Positions 61,950 to 64,000 of a stretch of 64,000 bases of DNA are shown piece by piece. Source of the DNA: Anas platyrhynchos (taxonomy: Eukaryota; Chordata; Aves; Anseriformes; Anatidae); contig NC_092587.1 in assembly GCF_047663525.1 (NCBI RefSeq), forward strand, positions 36,261,001 to 36,325,000, written 5' to 3'. The notes beneath the pieces are model-generated. The model had not been told where the DNA came from, ran no database searches, and saw only the letters and a list, made by a program, of their open reading frames with translations. The first letter of the stretch is position 1, and each line of letters opens with the position of its first letter. Made by a program: the position numbers and the translations under genes.

Positions 61950-62460
61950 CGGGGCTCTCTCGCACTGCCCATCCCAAAACAGCAGCGGACGAGGAGGGCG
62001 CCACAGGGGGCTGCCCAATTTTGGCGGACCCCCGAGGGAGCCGTGGGGCTGGAGCCCAGGTGCGACCACAGCAGCACCGCGGGCACCACCGGGGCTCCCC
62101 CCCGCTGCCCGGCGCTGTCCCGGCAGCACCTCCCGGCCAACCTCTCGCCTCCTCCGGCCCCCCCGGTGCAGATCCCCCCGCGGCCGCGGGCGGGGCGCGG
62201 GTGGCGCCCGGCGGGCCCGGCCCAGGGGCGGCCCCGGCCCCGCCGCCTTTGTTCCGCGCCGCGGCGCCCACGTGGAGCGGCGGCGGCTCCGCGCCCGCGC
62301 AGCCCCTGCGCGCCCCCTGCGCGGCGGCGGCCGGGCCGCGGGGAGCCCGCCCGGGGCCTTTCAACCCGGCGGCGGGGCCGGGCCGTGCTGTGCCGCCGCT
62401 TCCCCCGGCCGCCGGCTTTCTCATGTTTTATCTGGCCCGCCGCCAGCCAGCTAGGTTTCC
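61950..62460 (+). promoter_or_regulatory. CpG island, probable HMGA2 promoter region
   Basis: Composition changes abruptly to CpG-dense DNA with GGGGCGG-type GC boxes (for example near 62190 and 62224) and CGCGGCCGCG-type runs (near 62178), starting 1.4 kb before the HMGA2 start codon. HMGA2 in other vertebrates is driven by a GC-rich, TATA-poor promoter, so this fits. Frames of up to 260 codons across it are composition artefacts overlapping on both strands. No single start site can be fixed without transcript data. Confidence 0.65.
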
Positions 62461-62465
62461 CCCCC

Positions 62466-62469
<4 letters not shown>

Positions 62470-62504
<35 letters not shown>

Positions 62505-62532
62505 CTGCCTCCTCCCCCCCCCCCCCCCCCCC
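62470..62532 (+). repeat. T32 and C19 homopolymer pair
   Basis: A 32-base T run (62470-62501) and a 19-base C run (62514-62532) are separated by 12 bases, in the HMGA2 5' region. Run lengths are likely error-prone in any assembly. Confidence 0.93.
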
Positions 62533-63045
62533 TTTATTTTTTATTTTTTACTTTTTGCACAGCCCCCTCCTGGTTTTTCCACCCACGGGTAAAGGTGGTT
62601 TTTCCTCTTTTTTTTTTTTAAACCCTCATCCTAGTTTAGTCCGTGGGCAGGACTCGCATAATAATATTTCCAGTCCCAGCAGCTCACATCACAGACACGA
62701 ACCCAGGACCGCCCCCCCTCAGTTTTTTCTTCCCAATCTCCCAAATCGCTTTATTATTATTTTTTAAATGATCGCGCTTTTTGCCCGCTGCTCCCGCTGC
62801 TGCCGAAATCCCCGGCTTCCCAGGGTGCATGCTTCTGGCAAGACCGTGCAGTGTTCTCAGTCCACTTTCAGTGTGTCTTATCTTAATTTGTCCTGATCCG
62901 ATCTAAGCGCGATAGCCACCACTTGCTTTCAATTTGTAGGATTTTTTCCCCTTCTCGGTTCGCTCCGACTACCCTCGCAGTGTTTCCCTCTCTGCTCGCA
63001 TTTCCAGGGTTGCGATCTACTACTCTGCCTTTATTTCTTCTTCTC

Positions 63046-63079
<34 letters not shown>

Positions 63080-63102
63080 CCTCCCCTCTCTTGAATTGCT
63101 TC

Positions 63103-63129
63103 ATGTTACTAACCATTCCTAAATTGTAG
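63103..63129 (+). other. Candidate upstream ORF in the HMGA2 leader (8 codons)
   Basis: ATG at 63103 runs eight codons to a TAG at 63127-63129. If the leader starts upstream of 63103, ribosomes would meet it before the HMGA2 start. The context has T at -3, so it is weak. Whether it is transcribed is unknown. Confidence 0.4.
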
Positions 63130-63183
63130 GAGAGCTCCATTCCCCCTCCTCTCCCACCACCACCAGCACCACTACCACCATCA

Positions 63184-63258
63184 CCTCCTCCTCCTCCTCC
63201 TCCCCTTCTCTTCTCCTTTTTGGCAGCACCAGGACGTCCGGTGTGGTGGTGGCAGCGA
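63184..63258 (+). promoter_or_regulatory. Conserved element in the HMGA2 5' leader
   Basis: A CTCC repeat, then a CTTCTCTTCTCCTTTTTGGC stretch, then GGACGTCCGGTG and GGTGGCAGCG. From memory, the human HMGA2 leader has the same blocks in the same order just before its start codon. GACGTC is a CRE/ATF-type core. Conservation of this order between bird and human suggests a shared promoter or leader function; the exact role is inference. Confidence 0.6.
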
Positions 63259-63349
63259 GCAGCAAAAGCAGCAAGAGCTCCTTTTGATTCCCCCCCGTTC
63301 CAAGGTGCTTTGGAGAGACCCGGTTCAAAGCTGAGCGGCAGAAGTCACG

Positions 63350-63460
63350 ATGAGTGCACAAGGTGAGGGACCCGGTCAGCCTTCCACTGCTGCCCAGGAG
63401 CAACCTGCAACCGCAGAGCCTCAGAAGAGAGGACGAGGCAGACCCAGGAAGCAACCACAA
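63350..63460 (+). CDS. HMGA2: HMGA2 exon 1 coding part (high mobility group AT-hook 2), partial
   Basis: HMGA2 is a small nuclear architectural protein that binds the minor groove of AT-rich DNA through AT-hooks. It supports growth and stem-cell gene expression. Exon 1 here encodes 37 residues: an acidic/Gln/Pro-rich N-terminus ([18 protein letters not shown]...) and the first AT-hook, KRGRGRPRK, at residues 26-34. It ends in QPQ followed by a GTCAGT splice donor in phase 0, the same break as human HMGA2 as I recall it. The start is fixed by an in-frame TGA 18 bases upstream and A at -3. Compared with human exon 1 from memory, residues 4, 8, 14 and 17 and the QPQ end differ, while the AT-hook is unchanged. 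The remaining exons (hooks 2 and 3, acidic tail) lie beyond the window. HMGA1 is excluded by the N-terminal sequence. Confidence 0.96.
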
Positions 63461-63815
63461 GTCAGTATTCGCGTAGAGGCGTAGAGCCGCAGATCTGTAG
63501 TGTTGTAGGCATGTAACCATGTACGTATTGGTGCAGGCGGCCGGGGACGGGGCGCGGGGGCTCCCGGCGGGGCGGGCAGCGCCCGGCGGCGGCTCGGGGC
63601 GGGCGGCGGGGCCGCGGAGCCCGCCCGGGGCTTTCGCTATTGTGCGGCCGGCGAGCCGGGGCTTTTCAATGGGGACGGGGAACATGGAGCGGCGAGGCTC
63701 CGACCAACCAGCGCTCGCTGGCTCCTTTCGAGCTGGGTTTGAAATTGCGAAAGCGGCGAGCGGGGGGAAACGGGGCTCGCCCGGGCTCCCTCCTCTGCGA
63801 GCCCTCGCAACGTCT

Positions 63816-63862
<47 letters not shown>

Positions 63863-64000
63863 TGTGTGAGTGAGTGAGTGTGAGCCTGTGTGTGTGTGTG
63901 TGTGTGCGCTGTGTGTGTGCTGTGTGTGTGTGTGCGTGTGTCGGGTCCCACCGGGGCTGCTGCCGCCTCCGAGCTTGACCAGCCCAGCCCCTGACTGCCC
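63461..64000 (+). other. HMGA2: Start of HMGA2 intron 1
   Basis: Begins with the GTCAGT donor and becomes CpG-dense at 63530-63800, extending the island past the first exon. A (TG)n repeat follows. The intron is cut by the window edge. In mammals HMGA2 has very large introns, so no further exon is expected here. Confidence 0.8.
63820..63941 (+). repeat. (TG)n dinucleotide microsatellite with interruptions
   Basis: A 122-bp GT/TG-rich array in early intron 1, interrupted by TGAGTG and TGCGCTG-type units. The alternating purine-pyrimidine sequence can adopt Z-DNA. The Cys/Val and Thr/His frames across it are artefacts. Confidence 0.96.

Larger units (their letters stand above)
62821..63349 (+). 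promoter_or_regulatory. HMGA2: HMGA2 proximal promoter / 5' untranslated leader
   Basis: Sequence immediately upstream of the HMGA2 start codon. It is pyrimidine-rich, with a T13/A19 pair at about 63048-63078 and CTCCTCCTCC-type tracts at 63184-63204. HMGA2 of other vertebrates has a long leader (several hundred bases) rich in pyrimidine tracts, and this region has the same character. The true transcription start is not visible; it could lie anywhere from about 62400 to 63100. An in-frame TGA at 63332-63334 ends the possibility of an N-terminal extension. Confidence 0.65.

Noticed and set aside
61839..62767. Frames of 260, 248 and 193 codons around the HMGA2 promoter island
   Set aside because: Pro/Ala/Arg-rich frames on both strands across CpG-rich DNA and homopolymers. 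No conserved domain; they fit promoter composition.
63119..63685. 188-codon minus-strand frame opposite HMGA2 exon 1
   Set aside because: Shadow of the leader and exon 1. Long Leu, Glu and Val runs come from pyrimidine repeats.
1..64000. CRISPR array, bacterial operons or phage genes
   Set aside because: No spaced direct repeats of the right type, and the sequence is clearly vertebrate nuclear DNA; tandem repeats here are micro- and minisatellites.

Overview
The window reads as avian nuclear DNA. It holds no operons and almost no long open frames. It carries short 3'-end fragments of CR1 LINEs, worn SINE relics, long microsatellites and three CpG-rich islands. One LTR element matches a type that is common in neoavian genomes. 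I cannot name the species.

The only host gene I can identify with confidence starts at the far right. HMGA2 exon 1 lies at 63350-63460 (+). It encodes 37 residues including the first AT-hook and ends at a GT splice donor. It is preceded by a pyrimidine-rich 5' leader and a CpG-rich promoter (about 61950-63349), and followed by the GC-rich start of intron 1. Everything to the left is the intergenic region upstream of HMGA2. From known vertebrate gene order, MSRB3 would be the next gene out, but I see no part of it here.

Layout: 1-1311 featureless; 1312-1563 an unbroken 252-base purine tract; 1575-2012 a gene-less CpG-rich island; 2013-12589 AT-rich DNA with SINE relics; 12590-12915 a cluster of homeodomain-type TAATTA motifs; 12916-18829 mixed DNA; 18830-20350 a second CpG island with G-quadruplex-capable tracts; 20351-32460 intergenic, with one CR1 fragment; 32461-32649 a (TTTTA)n array; 34891-39182 an endogenous retrovirus on the minus strand; 39183-61900 intergenic, with CR1, SINE and other old relics; 61950-64000 the HMGA2 5' end.

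The most striking object is the endogenous retrovirus. Its two LTRs differ by very roughly one base in six where I compared them. The protease to RNase H part is missing, and the integrase remnant is broken by stops and a frame change. Yet a gag-like frame of 600 codons is fully open. It has hydrophobic, probably membrane-spanning N-terminal segments and an in-frame Ala/Pro-rich repeat made from a 30-bp minisatellite. An intact gag frame inside an otherwise decayed element is the best candidate here for something undescribed, such as a co-opted gag protein. The CpG islands at 1.6 kb and 18.8 kb are the next best candidates, as promoters of unannotated transcripts or as distal regulators of HMGA2.
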